A stretch of DNA of 64,000 bases from assembly GCA_045613765.1 (NCBI GenBank), contig JAZLBO010000021.1, forward strand, positions 1 through 64,000. Reading direction: 5' to 3'. Below are positions 1 to 8,550 of this stretch, piece after piece (positions within the stretch are counted from its first letter, which is position 1; every line of letters starts with the position of its first letter). Source of the stretch: RGIG4097 sp045613765 (GTDB lineage Bacteria; Bacillota; Clostridia; Christensenellales; CAG-917). Both the position numbers and the translations under genes were made by a program. The notes under the pieces were generated by a model. The model had not been told where the DNA came from. It did not search any database and saw only the letters and a program-made list of their open reading frames with translations.

Positions 1-180
1 GTTGTCTTCATCATTGCAATCAGCATCTATGCAGTGTTTAGAAAGCGCACAAAGAAACAAATGTTGCTGGATGAAATAAAAGAGTCCCATGAAGAAAGCA
101 ACGAGGACACCACTGTTGAAGAAGATCAAGTTGACAATGAGCAAAATCAACCTTTAGAAAACGAACAACTCGCCAACTAA
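1..180 (+). CDS. C-terminal end of a membrane protein (partial)
   Basis: The reading frame is open from the first base to a TAA at 178-180, so only the last 59 residues are visible. They start with a hydrophobic stretch (VVFIIAISIYAVF) that looks like the end of a transmembrane helix. A basic stop-transfer patch (RKRTKK) follows, and then a Glu/Asp/Asn/Gln-rich, probably disordered tail. The protein is therefore likely a membrane protein with a cytoplasmic acidic tail. The family cannot be named because the main body lies outside the window. A clear intrinsic terminator follows 10 bases after the stop. Confidence 0.7.
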   Translation, partial: VVFIIAISIYAVFRKRTKKQMLLDEIKESHEESNEDTTVEEDQVDNEQNQPLENEQLAN

Positions 181-190
181 ACGCAAAAAT

Positions 191-217
191 AAAAACCACA
201 CAAAGTGTGGTTTTTTT
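191..217 (+). terminator. Intrinsic terminator of the left-edge gene
   Basis: The perfect inverted repeat accacac/gtgtggt with a 3-4 base loop is followed by seven T residues. It sits directly after the stop codon of the partial gene at the left edge. Confidence 0.85.
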
Positions 218-282
218 ATTATAGAAAAATAGTTGAATTTTGAAAATTATTTAATATAAATCCTTTGATAAAAGTATTGCGA

Positions 283-400
283 AAAACTGTGATTATTTTG
301 ATGCATGACGAGAAATAAACGCTGATGCAATAAAGCTCACAAGTGCAAACGCAGTATTGAGATGTATAATGCAAAAAGCCCCTTATAGACCACAATCAAT
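283..400. repeat. Degenerate copy/copies of the 124-bp structured repeat
   Basis: The left arm (aaaaactgtgattatttt, then gatgcatgacgagaaa) matches the left arm of the intact repeat that starts at 409. Further right, the segment cgcagtattgagatgtataatgc and the following ccccttatagacc resemble the inner sub-unit of the 217-bp tandem array near 36 kb. The inverted arms no longer pair well, so this looks like decayed older insertions. No gene is visible between 181 and 530. Confidence 0.55.
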
Positions 401-408
401 ATATTTGT

Positions 409-532
409 AAAAACTGCGATATTTAGATGGATGACGAGAAAGAAAAACCCACACGGGTCGTAGCGTACTTGTCGTACGTGAGAATCGTGTGGGTGCTTCT
501 GCCGAAGTCAGGCGCTAAATAGCGCAGTTTTT
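409..532 (+). repeat. 124-bp structured repeat, copy A
   Basis: The element is bounded by an 18-base inverted repeat (aaaaactgcgatatttag / ctaaatagcgcagttttt) with one A-G mismatch. Inside are a second stem (acccacacg/cgtgtgggt) and a third hairpin (cgtac-ttgtc-gtacg). Copy C at 47926-48049 differs at only four positions. Copy B at 36123-36246 is strongly diverged but has the same length and keeps all three stems. The right end overlaps the stop codon of glyS (531-533), so on the minus strand the hairpin plus T-run could also terminate glyS transcription. The + label is arbitrary with respect to function. Confidence 0.85.
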
Positions 533-1919
533 AATATTCGAATTGCTCTGAGAAATAAGACACCAAATTCTCGACGGGGATGCGAACTTGTGCCATTGTG
601 TCACGTTCACGGACGGTGACTGTGTTGTCTTCCAATGTGTCAAAGTCGATTGTCACGCAGTAAGGTGTGCCGATTTCGTCTTGACGGCGATATCTCTTGC
701 CGATTGAACCACTGCCATCAAAGTCACAAGCAAAGTGCTTGGTGAGTGTGTGGTAGATTTCTTCTGCCTTTTCGTTGAGTTGCTTTTGAAGGGGAAGAAT
801 TGCCACTTTGATAGGTGCGATTGCATGGTGGAAGTGCATGACAACACGTGTATCGTTTTCGCCAACTTCTTCTTCATCATAAGCATTGCAAAGAAGTGCA
901 AGCACCATACGTTCTACACCGAGAGAAGGTTCAATGACATAGGGGATATATTTTTCGTTGGTGACGGGGTCAATATAACTGAGATCCTTGCCTGCTGTGT
1001 TGATGTGTTGTGTAAGGTCGTAGTCTGTTCTGTCTGCGATACCCCAAAGTTCACCCCAACCAAATGGGAAAAGGAATTCAAAGTCGGTTGTTGCCTTTGA
1101 GTAGAAACAGAGTTCTTCGGGATCGTGGTCACGAAGTCTAAGGCAATCGTCGTTCATGCCAAGTTCAAGGAGCCAGTTGTGGCAGAAACTACGCCAATAC
1201 TTAAACCACTCAAGGTCTGTGCCGGGCTTGCAGAAGAATTCAAGTTCCATTTGTTCAAATTCTCTAACTCTGAAGATGAAGTTGCCGGGTGTGATTTCGT
1301 TACGGAAAGATTTGCCGATTTGACCAATGCCAAAGGGGACTTTCTTTCTTGTGGTGCGTTGTACGTTTTTGAAGTTAACAAAGATGCCTTGTGCTGTTTC
1401 GGGACGGAGATAGACTGTGTTGACACTGTCTTCTGTGACGCCTTGGAAAGTCTTGAACATAAGGTTGAATTTTCTAATACCCGTGAAATCGCTCTTTCCA
1501 CAGACAGGACAAGTAAGGCCGTGTTCTTGCACGTAGGCTTCAAGTTGTTCATTTGACCAACCTGCGATATTTTCATCAATGCCTTTCTTCTTCATATAAT
1601 CTTCAATGAGATTGTCTGCTCTGTGACGTGAGTGACAGTTTTTGCAGTCCATAAGAGGATCTGAGAAACCACCAAGGTGTCCTGATGCGTGCCATACTTG
1701 AGGGTTCATCAAGATTGCGCAGTCAAGACCAACGTTGTAAGGGCTTTCGGTGACAAATTTCTTCCACCAAGCAGCTTTGACGTTGTTTTTGAGTTGTACG
1801 CCCAAAGGGCCGTAATCCCATGTATTTGCAAGGCCACCGTAGATTTCACTTCCGGGGAAGACGAAACCACGATTTTTGCAGAGTGCTACAAGTTTGTCCA
1901 TTGTAAGTTTGCTTGCCAT
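531..1919 (-). CDS. glyS: Glycyl-tRNA synthetase (single-chain, class II)
   Basis: The enzyme charges tRNA-Gly with glycine in the cytoplasm. The 462-residue product has the class II motif 2 region (RPETAQGIFVNF, then FRNEITPGNFIFRVREFEQME) and a C-terminal anticodon-binding domain (VAILPLQ...GSIGKRYRRQDEIGTPYCVTIDFD). This is the alpha2 type shared with archaea, eukaryotes and many Bacillota, not the GlyQ/GlyS tetramer. I chose the ATG at 1919 because AAGGA lies 8 bases upstream; an in-frame upstream extension of 13 residues has no ribosome site. The gene is monocistronic, with its own promoter at 1981-2009. Its stop codon lies inside the end of repeat copy A. Confidence 0.97.
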   Translation of the reverse strand: MASKLTMDKLVALCKNRGFVFPGSEIYGGLANTWDYGPLGVQLKNNVKAAWWKKFVTESPYNVGLDCAILMNPQVWHASGHLGGFSDPLMDCKNCHSRHRADNLIEDYMKKKGIDENIAGWSNEQLEAYVQEHGLTCPVCGKSDFTGIRKFNLMFKTFQGVTEDSVNTVYLRPETAQGIFVNFKNVQRTTRKKVPFGIGQIGKSFRNEITPGNFIFRVREFEQMELEFFCKPGTDLEWFKYWRSFCHNWLLELGMNDDCLRLRDHDPEELCFYSKATTDFEFLFPFGWGELWGIADRTDYDLTQHINTAGKDLSYIDPVTNEKYIPYVIEPSLGVERMVLALLCNAYDEEEVGENDTRVVMHFHHAIAPIKVAILPLQKQLNEKAEEIYHTLTKHFACDFDGSGSIGKRYRRQDEIGTPYCVTIDFDTLEDNTVTVRERDTMAQVRIPVENLVSYFSEQFEY

Positions 1920-1980
1920 AAAATATTCCTTTTTGTGCGCATATATGCTCACACGCACGATATTTATAATCTAAATATAA

Positions 1981-2009
1981 ATATTAAGATGTAAATTCAA
2001 CTTTGTCAA
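1981..2009 (-). promoter_or_regulatory. Promoter of glyS
   Basis: On the minus strand TTGACA (2009-2004) is separated by 17 bases from TAATAT (1986-1981). It lies about 60 bases upstream of the glyS start. The leader is too short for a T-box. Confidence 0.75.
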
Positions 2010-2039
2010 GTTATCCGTGCAACTTGCATATAATCAACC

Positions 2040-3068
2040 ATGTTATCATCCTTGAAAGTTGCATTTTTGTTTATTGGCACATCCATTGGCGCAGGGTTTT
2101 CTACAGGGCGAGAGATTGCTCTTTTCTTTGGAGATACTTCTCCTTGGTGCGTTGCCCTTGCATCAATATTTATTGCTCTCATCTGCGCAGTTTTTCTTGT
2201 GGCAGGCAAATACGATCTTATCCCACAAAACTACATTGTCAAGATTGCAACCTTATTTGCAGGGGCAGTGTCCCTTGTCAGTATGCTTGCAGGCAGTGAA
2301 AAGATTTTGTATGACTTGACGGGTCTTCATCTCCTTGGGCTTGTGATGATACTTCTTGGTGCAGTGGTTGTGATTATGGGCATAGAAAAAATCAAGTGGG
2401 CAAACACAATTCTTATACCTTTGCTCATATTGATGATGCTTGTGTTGTATTTCAGGATAGGCACACCTATGCACAGTGGCAGCGTGTCAATTTTGAAACC
2501 TTTGCACTACTCCGGACTTGACGTATTGCTTTCTGGCATGGTGCTTTCAAAGGAAGGCAAAAAACTCACGGGCAAGCAGATTGCTATGTCTGTTTCTGCC
2601 ATAGGTTTGTTTATGTTTGGAATACTGTTTGTGTTGCAAAACATAGTTTTATGTGACAAAATGCAGTCATCAATGCCCGTTTTGGAAATTTCAACGGGGG
2701 TTAATATGCGTATAGTTGCAGGCGTGCTTATCACGTCTGCCATCTTTACAACCTTGATTGGTGCACTGGAAACAGTGAGTGTTTACGCCATGGATTTTTT
2801 GAGCAAAAGCAAAAAACTCAACACTCTATCTCAACCCAAAAACAAGTGCTATGTTGTGTTTGTTGCCCTTCTAATATTCTATCCCATATCCTTCCTTGGC
2901 TTTGAAAAAATCGTGGATACTTGCTATCCTATCGTAAGTGTGTTTGGGATTATTCTCACGATTTTTATCACGGTCAAGGTTGTAATTTTTGCCGTGGAAA
3001 ACAGAGATAAAATCTCAAAATCAACAGCGAGAAAAGACAAAAAGAAACGCCCTATTCCTGTGGGATAG
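2040..3068 (+). CDS. YkvI-like membrane transporter
   Basis: This 342-residue protein has about ten hydrophobic helices. Its N-terminal signature (GTSIGAGFSTGREIALFF) matches the broken first helix seen in the YkvI family and other LeuT-fold carriers. The substrate is unknown. The C-terminus is basic (KSTARKDKKKR). The ATG at 2040 lies only six bases after a TATAAT (2029-2034), so the mRNA may be leaderless; no Shine-Dalgarno site is visible. The end of the gene overlaps a hairpin that serves the convergent operon. Confidence 0.8.
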   Translation: MLSSLKVAFLFIGTSIGAGFSTGREIALFFGDTSPWCVALASIFIALICAVFLVAGKYDLIPQNYIVKIATLFAGAVSLVSMLAGSEKILYDLTGLHLLGLVMILLGAVVVIMGIEKIKWANTILIPLLILMMLVLYFRIGTPMHSGSVSILKPLHYSGLDVLLSGMVLSKEGKKLTGKQIAMSVSAIGLFMFGILFVLQNIVLCDKMQSSMPVLEISTGVNMRIVAGVLITSAIFTTLIGALETVSVYAMDFLSKSKKLNTLSQPKNKCYVVFVALLIFYPISFLGFEKIVDTCYPIVSVFGIILTIFITVKVVIFAVENRDKISKSTARKDKKKRPIPVG

Positions 3069-3072
3069 GGCG
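3048..3072 (-). terminator. Terminator of the 6482-3127 operon
   Basis: The perfect stem cgccctat/atagggcg overlaps the last codons of the YkvI-like gene. The U-rich tail is on the minus-strand side (complement of 3034-3047), so it ends the minus-strand operon. Confidence 0.7.
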
Positions 3073-3126
3073 TCATAATTGCTGCTTGATTTCCTTTAGA
3101 AAGATGTATTTTTGTTGACGACTGAC

Positions 3127-3684
3127 TTATTCTTCATCAAAGTCTTCTTCAAAATCTTCATCTTCGTTGTCTTCTCTATCGGGGTTGAGCATATCTTCAA
3201 AGGGAGAGCGTCTGGACTCGTCATCTGGCTCGTCAAGACCTTTCAAGTAGCGATAAAATTCGTCTTCTTGATAGTCCCCTTCCTTATCGTCAAAATATCC
3301 ACCCAATTCTTCAACGGCATTTCTTATTTCCATATACTCGTTGTAGTTGAGATCTGTTGAGTCTGCAAAAGATTTGAGCACTTCAATGGCAGATTCGTCA
3401 CCGTACTTGCCAAGAAGTCTTGCATAGAGAGCCACGTCATCTCCACGATAGAGATAACTGACCAAGCCCATATAAACTGCTTTATTGCCCTTATATTCGC
3501 TCAAAACTTCAAGGAGCATATCTGCAGTTTCCCCTTGGCTTGCATAGAACTTTTCAAGCATAGGTTCAACCATTTCTTCGCAATCTTCTTGCAAATATTC
3601 GTAGGCTTCAAGACGTGATGAATACTCTGCGCTTTCGTCTGTGAGAAGGGCGAGCATTTTTTCCATTTCATTTCTATTCTTCAT
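3127..3684 (-). CDS. Acidic hypothetical protein
   Basis: I do not recognise this roughly 185-residue protein. It is mostly helical, very acidic and ends in an Asp/Glu run (DNEDEDFEEDFDEE). The predicted helices could form HEAT- or TPR-like repeats, but no clear motif is seen. I chose the ATG at 3684, which has GGAG 8 bases upstream; the start lies inside the last codons of the TPR gene, indicating translational coupling. It is the last gene of a three-gene operon. Confidence 0.75.
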   Translation of the reverse strand: MKNRNEMEKMLALLTDESAEYSSRLEAYEYLQEDCEEMVEPMLEKFYASQGETADMLLEVLSEYKGNKAVYMGLVSYLYRGDDVALYARLLGKYGDESAIEVLKSFADSTDLNYNEYMEIRNAVEELGGYFDDKEGDYQEDEFYRYLKGLDEPDDESRRSPFEDMLNPDREDNEDEDFEEDFDEE

Positions 3685-5371
3685 CAGAGTCATCTCCAAA
3701 AATTATATTGTAGTATCTGTCAAAAGTTTTTTCGTTGAGTCCGTATCTTGTTATGCTATCCATACGGGGATTTTCTTCATCAAAATAGACGTAGGCAATA
3801 AGGACGCCTGCCAGTGTTTGCACACTGCGAAGTCTTGTAAACTTTTCTGCCTTTTTGATGTAATAGACAACGTTGCCATGGTCATCAAGACCACAAATAT
3901 TGTCAACTGCATTGACAAGACGTGTGAGATATGTGTTGGGGTCTTCATCTGTGAAGATAATGTCGCAGATTGAGTATCCCACTGCCTCACGAATAAGTTT
4001 TGGCAACTTATAAAAGGCGTCGGGCAAGGTCAAGGATACGTCCTTAAATCTGTCTTGAGTGACAACACTGAAATCAAGGTCATAGCCACCGTCGAGCAGG
4101 TATGCAAGAATTGCCGACATGCTGTCAAATGAAAGACCGGGACGGATGAGCACTTCTCTATAAAATCTTTCAAGCCACTTGGAATCAGAAAATGACAGCC
4201 TACCAAGGAGCAAATTCAAAACCTTTTCATTGCCGTCAATAAATGCCCAACGGATTATCCCTTGAATCACTGGATCATAGTCAAGGGCGTTGTCAAAATC
4301 TTCCTTTGAAAGTTTGGAATATTCTTCAATGAGCCTATATCTTCTAAATCTTTCAGTGTGAGGCACTTTGAGATTGGGCATCATTTGAACATACTCAACT
4401 TCGGGAGGATTTTGGCTGTACAAATCAAGATAATAGTCGGCAGGGGCAAAGTCGCCATATATTTCATGGACGGTGTTCATAACCCTTGTCGCCTCTCTCT
4501 TTTGACCTACGTTGTAAAGTGCTTGTGACAACCAAATAAGCCCATTAGGCTGCAAAGGCATGTGTTTAAGTGCCTTTTGTGTATATACAACCACTTGAGC
4601 GTGCATATTGAGATTGACAAGCAAAGGCAAGACAATCAGCACTTCTTCAAGTCTGTTGTAGTCGGTTTTTAAGATTTCTTCCACCACTTCGCAAGCCTCG
4701 GCAGTGCGCTCCTCAATCATCAATGCAGTGGCAAGAGTGCTTTTGACACCAAGGCTTTCCGTCTTGTCAAGCATACGCTTTGCCTCGTCAATCACTCTAT
4801 CCACGTCATTTTTCATCATATATGAAACAAGGATAACGTGGTTGGCTGCATCACGGACTTTACTGCCCTTGTCCACCTTTTCTGCAAGGGCGATTGCCCC
4901 ATCAAAATCTCTGTCTTGTATGAGTGCATAAGCCCTTTCTATAAGGCCTTCATAGTAGTCATCTTCCGTCTTTGAAACAAGGTGGAAGGGATTGAATTTG
5001 CCCCCGTCATTTTTGTTTTCAAGGATAGATACGTCAAAGTCATCCCCAAAGTATCGCATATAATATGCCACCACTTCAAGAGAGCCGAGTTCAAGGAAGT
5101 TGTTGGCGAGTTTATAAAAAATACGGTCTTCCTGCTCTGGTGTAGGAAAAGACACCAAAGCACGATAAAAGACCGTATTTGAAATTTGATGTGCGCCCAA
5201 ATCGGCGTAAATATTGGCAAGTTTAATTTGCGCTTCCACAAAAGAATCGTCCAGTAAAAGGGCTTTGTTGAGATATTTGATTGCGCCCTCTGTGTCACCA
5301 TTTTGAAGTTTTTTGTCGGCTATGGACAAAAGTTCTTCAGGGGTGAGTTGCATTTTGACGATACGTGCCAT
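3674..5371 (-). CDS. Tetratricopeptide-repeat protein
   Basis: The 565-residue product starts with a recognisable TPR unit (ADKKLQNGDTEGAIKYLNKA) and further helical hairpin repeats (residues about 10-330). A less repetitive C-terminal half and an acidic tail (FGDDSDEE) follow. TPR proteins are scaffolds for protein complexes; the partner here is unknown. The ATG at 5371 was chosen because the longer frame runs back into the preceding gene and would encode only a Lys-rich translation of that gene's tail. It lies one base after the stop of the upstream membrane-protein gene and overlaps the gene downstream, so the three are one operon. Confidence 0.85.
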   Translation of the reverse strand: MARIVKMQLTPEELLSIADKKLQNGDTEGAIKYLNKALLLDDSFVEAQIKLANIYADLGAHQISNTVFYRALVSFPTPEQEDRIFYKLANNFLELGSLEVVAYYMRYFGDDFDVSILENKNDGGKFNPFHLVSKTEDDYYEGLIERAYALIQDRDFDGAIALAEKVDKGSKVRDAANHVILVSYMMKNDVDRVIDEAKRMLDKTESLGVKSTLATALMIEERTAEACEVVEEILKTDYNRLEEVLIVLPLLVNLNMHAQVVVYTQKALKHMPLQPNGLIWLSQALYNVGQKREATRVMNTVHEIYGDFAPADYYLDLYSQNPPEVEYVQMMPNLKVPHTERFRRYRLIEEYSKLSKEDFDNALDYDPVIQGIIRWAFIDGNEKVLNLLLGRLSFSDSKWLERFYREVLIRPGLSFDSMSAILAYLLDGGYDLDFSVVTQDRFKDVSLTLPDAFYKLPKLIREAVGYSICDIIFTDEDPNTYLTRLVNAVDNICGLDDHGNVVYYIKKAEKFTRLRSVQTLAGVLIAYVYFDEENPRMDSITRYGLNEKTFDRYYNIIFGDDSDEE

Positions 5372-5372
5372 T

Positions 5373-6482
5373 TTACTTCTTCTTTTTCTTTTTGGGGTTT
5401 TGGAATTGTTGTTTATTTGCTTGTTTTTTCTTTGTTGCTTGGATATGTTGCTCTTGGAACTTGTTTGCTTTACGTGCTTCTTGTGCTGCACGTTTCATTG
5501 CATCGCCTTTCAAGATGTGTGCTTTGACCATACCTCTGTCAACCACTGCAACCCACATAAGTGCTATAAGGAAGAATCCTGCAAAGAGCATAAGAAGATA
5601 GGTCATCATTGTTGCCATTTGACCCATGCAGAAGAAACCAACCAAGGGGATGAGTGTCACAATGCCTGCAACGGGGATTGCGATATAGTTGTTGACAAGA
5701 AGGACGATTGAGTTTTGAAGCACTTGCTTAAATGTCAAATCGTGAGTGACAAAAAGACCCATCATTGTGAAAAGGATGAGAAGGATGGGGAAAGCAATGA
5801 CTGCAGGGATTATTGCAAGGCAATAATCAAGTGCATTTGCCGCGTCAAGTTGTTGTGCTGACAAAAGGTTCAAGATTGCAGTGCCAACGCCAAGGATAAT
5901 ACCTGTTGCAAGTGTGCCACAGACAAGATACTTCCACCAATGCTTTGCAAAACCGTGGAAATACACTTTGACGGGGAACTTGTAGGTGTCTTGGAAGAAC
6001 ACTCTCTTTGCTGTGTACATCAAGCCTGAAAGGAAGGGTGCTGCAATAATGCAACCACCTGCGCCAATGAGTATGACGTACAATTTGACCGTGCTATAAA
6101 GCACACTGACACTTTCTGCGATATTGTCGCCACCACCGGGATAGCCGACACCAATGCTTGCCATAAAGTTGTAGTTGCCACCAAGGATATATTGTTGGAG
6201 ATAATAATCGCCAGCAATGACGCCACCAATGAAGAAAAGTGTCATGATCAAGAACATAAATGCCGTCTTGAACATTGTACCCGTTTCGCCACCCAAAACT
6301 GCAAGGGTGCGCTTGATGTATGTGTCGGGATATTCCTTTTTTGCAGGGGCTGCTTCCACCATGCCTGCAACTACTTTCTTGTCCTTTTCTTGAGGTTCAA
6401 CAACACGGTCTGCATCAATAAACCACTTTGAAAGGAAAAACTTGTGTACTATTTCTCTTTGTTGATTGTTTTGAGTTGCCAT
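5373..6482 (-). CDS. Polytopic membrane protein with Lys-rich tail
   Basis: This 369-residue protein has about six transmembrane segments, grouped around residues 70-95, 130-155, 185-210, 225-250, 265-290 and 295-315. The C-terminus is strongly basic and Gln/Lys-rich, ending in a run of lysines. The arrangement is reminiscent of YesL/DUF624-type proteins, but I cannot confirm that. The start ATG has TAGGAG 6 bases upstream. It is the first gene of the operon with the TPR protein and the acidic protein, so they may act together at the membrane. Confidence 0.75.
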   Translation of the reverse strand: MATQNNQQREIVHKFFLSKWFIDADRVVEPQEKDKKVVAGMVEAAPAKKEYPDTYIKRTLAVLGGETGTMFKTAFMFLIMTLFFIGGVIAGDYYLQQYILGGNYNFMASIGVGYPGGGDNIAESVSVLYSTVKLYVILIGAGGCIIAAPFLSGLMYTAKRVFFQDTYKFPVKVYFHGFAKHWWKYLVCGTLATGIILGVGTAILNLLSAQQLDAANALDYCLAIIPAVIAFPILLILFTMMGLFVTHDLTFKQVLQNSIVLLVNNYIAIPVAGIVTLIPLVGFFCMGQMATMMTYLLMLFAGFFLIALMWVAVVDRGMVKAHILKGDAMKRAAQEARKANKFQEQHIQATKKKQANKQQFQNPKKKKKK

Positions 6483-6616
6483 AATAACTCCTAAATTTAT
6501 GTAATAGCATTTTACACCAACTTCAACTAAATATCAAATGAAAACACAAAATTGTGCCTTTTATAATAAAATAAATTATAAAAGCAAATATATTTTGACA
6601 ACTTTCTGTCAATAAA

Positions 6617-6645
6617 TTGACATTTTGGACTGTTGTGAGTATATT
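6617..6645 (+). promoter_or_regulatory. Promoter of asd-dapA-dapB
   Basis: TTGACA (6617-6622), a 17-base spacer and TATATT (6640-6645) lie 25 bases upstream of the asd start. No lysine riboswitch is present in the short leader. Confidence 0.85.
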
Positions 6646-6669
6646 TTTTTCAGTATAGGAGAAATTGAT

Positions 6670-7680
6670 ATGAAAAAATTTAACGTTGCAGTTGTTGGCG
6701 CAACTGGCATGGTTGGCAACAAATTCCTTCAAGTTTTGGAAGAAAGAAATTTGCCCGTTGACAACTACTATCTCTTTGCTTCAGCAAGAAGCGCAGGCAA
6801 ACAAATCGACTTTATGGGCAAGCCCCACACTGTCATTGAACTTACACCCGAAAACGTACGTGCAATGGAAGGCAAGATTGACTTTGCTCTCTTTTCTGCA
6901 GGTGGATCAGTTTCAAAAGAGTTTGCTCCCATCTTTGTAGAGATTGGTGTGACCGTTGTTGACAACTCATCACAATGGCGTATGGATGAAAACGTGCCCC
7001 TTGTTGTGCCTGAAGTCAATCCCGAAGACGTAAAGTGGAATAAGGGTATTATCGCCAACCCCAACTGCTCCACAATTCAAGCAGTGGTTGCTCTCAAGCC
7101 CTTGTATGACAAGTACGGCATCAAGCGTATTGTCTATTCAACATATCAAGCAGTTTCTGGCGCAGGTGTTGCTGGCTACAACGATCTCAAAAACGGTGTA
7201 AACGGCGATGCACCTTGCAAATTCCCCTACCCCATTGCTTTCAACATCCTTCCTCACATTGACGTCTTCACAGAAAGTGGATACACCAAGGAAGAAATCA
7301 AGATGATTGAAGAAACCAAAAAAATCTTCCACGACAAGAGTTTGCGCATTACTGCAACAACAGTGCGTGTGCCTGTATTCCACGGACACAGTGAGTCCAT
7401 CAACGTGGAATTCAAGACACCTTGCACCAAAGAAGGTATTGTGGATGCATTGAAGAACTTTGACGGAATTATCGTTGAAGATGATACAACCAAAAATCTC
7501 TACCCAATGCCTATCAATGCAGAAAATCACGACGAAGTCTTTGTTGGACGTATTCGCCTTGACGATAGTGTGGATAGTGGCGTCAACTTGTGGGTTGTGG
7601 CAGACAATATTAGAAAGGGTGCAGCAACAAACGCAGTGCAAATCTTGCAGTTGCTCATCAAAAATTCCTTGGAGGCATAG
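6670..7680 (+). CDS. asd: Aspartate-semialdehyde dehydrogenase
   Basis: The enzyme reduces aspartyl phosphate to aspartate semialdehyde with NADPH, the branch point for lysine/diaminopimelate, threonine and methionine. The 336-residue product has the N-terminal nucleotide loop GATGMVG and the catalytic cysteine in NPNCSTIQ (around residue 130). It also has the substrate-binding stretch YQAVSGAG and the conserved histidine in RVPVFHGHSE. I chose the ATG at 6670 (ATAGGAG upstream); the open frame extends a further 15 codons upstream through the promoter. It is the first gene of a tight operon with dapA and dapB. Confidence 0.97.
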   Translation: MKKFNVAVVGATGMVGNKFLQVLEERNLPVDNYYLFASARSAGKQIDFMGKPHTVIELTPENVRAMEGKIDFALFSAGGSVSKEFAPIFVEIGVTVVDNSSQWRMDENVPLVVPEVNPEDVKWNKGIIANPNCSTIQAVVALKPLYDKYGIKRIVYSTYQAVSGAGVAGYNDLKNGVNGDAPCKFPYPIAFNILPHIDVFTESGYTKEEIKMIEETKKIFHDKSLRITATTVRVPVFHGHSESINVEFKTPCTKEGIVDALKNFDGIIVEDDTTKNLYPMPINAENHDEVFVGRIRLDDSVDSGVNLWVVADNIRKGAATNAVQILQLLIKNSLEA

Positions 7681-7683
7681 CCT

Positions 7684-8550
7684 ATGCTGAAAGGAACTTC
7701 AACTGCACTCATCACTCCCTTCACAAATGATAAGATTGATTTCAGTGCTCTTGAAAGAATCCTTGAATATCAACTGAAAAACGGCGTTGACGGACTTGTT
7801 GTCCTTGGCACAACGGGAGAGCCGTCAACTATGACAACTGAAGAAAAAGTGTCTGTGGTAAAGTTTGTCGTTGACTATGTGGACGGCAGACTGCCCGTCA
7901 TTGTAGGAGCAGGGACAAACTCAACTGCAACAACTGTTGAAAATGCCTTGCTTTACACCGATCTCGGTGTGGACGGACTACTGCTTGTGACACCATACTA
8001 CAACAAGTGCACTCAACATGGCCTTGTTGCTCATTTTACAAAAGTGGCAGAGAAAATATCTCTGCCTATTATTTTATACAACGTGCCGGGGCGCACTGGT
8101 GTCAATATGCTCCCCGAAACCTTTGCCACCCTTGCAGATATTGACAACGTTGTCGCCATTAAGGAGGCAAGTGGCAATATGGAACAAATTGCAGAGTGCA
8201 TACGCCTTTCTCGTGGCAAGGCAGACGTGATTTCGGGAGATGATGGCTTGACTATCCCAACAATGTGTATGGGTGGTGTGGGTGTAATTTCTGTGGCAAG
8301 CAACATATTGCCAAAATACCTTTCAACAATGACTTCCTGTGCATTAAATGGAGATATGCAAAAGGCTGTGGATATGCAACTTGCCCTTCTTCCCCTTGTC
8401 CGTGCTCTATTCCAAGAAGTCAACCCCATACCCGTCAAAAAAGGGGCAGAACTACTTGGGCTTTGCAGTGGGGAGCTGCGCCTGCCCTTGACTGAAATGA
8501 CAGAGAAAAATGCTATTATCCTTGAAAGCGTTTTGAAAGGATTTGTATGA
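7684..8550 (+). CDS. dapA: 4-hydroxy-tetrahydrodipicolinate synthase
   Basis: DapA condenses aspartate semialdehyde with pyruvate, the first committed step to lysine and peptidoglycan diaminopimelate. The 288 residues form the usual TIM barrel of the family. Visible motifs are GTTGEPSTMT, the tyrosine of LYNVPGRTG and the Schiff-base lysine in VAIKEASGNM. GGAGG precedes the ATG, which lies three bases after the asd stop. The stop overlaps the dapB start (ATGA), so translation is probably coupled. Confidence 0.97.
   Translation: MLKGTSTALITPFTNDKIDFSALERILEYQLKNGVDGLVVLGTTGEPSTMTTEEKVSVVKFVVDYVDGRLPVIVGAGTNSTATTVENALLYTDLGVDGLLLVTPYYNKCTQHGLVAHFTKVAEKISLPIILYNVPGRTGVNMLPETFATLADIDNVVAIKEASGNMEQIAECIRLSRGKADVISGDDGLTIPTMCMGGVGVISVASNILPKYLSTMTSCALNGDMQKAVDMQLALLPLVRALFQEVNPIPVKKGAELLGLCSGELRLPLTEMTEKNAIILESVLKGFV

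Noticed and set aside
1920..1958. Upstream extension of glyS by 13 codons
   Set aside because: The internal ATG has a proper AAGGA site and gives the usual family N-terminus.
6484..6669. Lysine riboswitch or T-box upstream of asd
   Set aside because: The transcript leader after the promoter is only about 20 bases, too short for either.
7138..7641. 167-codon open frame opposite asd
   Set aside because: It lies entirely antisense to a gene with clear catalytic motifs and has no ribosome site. The low frequency of stops reflects codon bias of the real gene. The same applies to long antisense frames over glyS, dapA, upp, thyA and the P-type ATPase.
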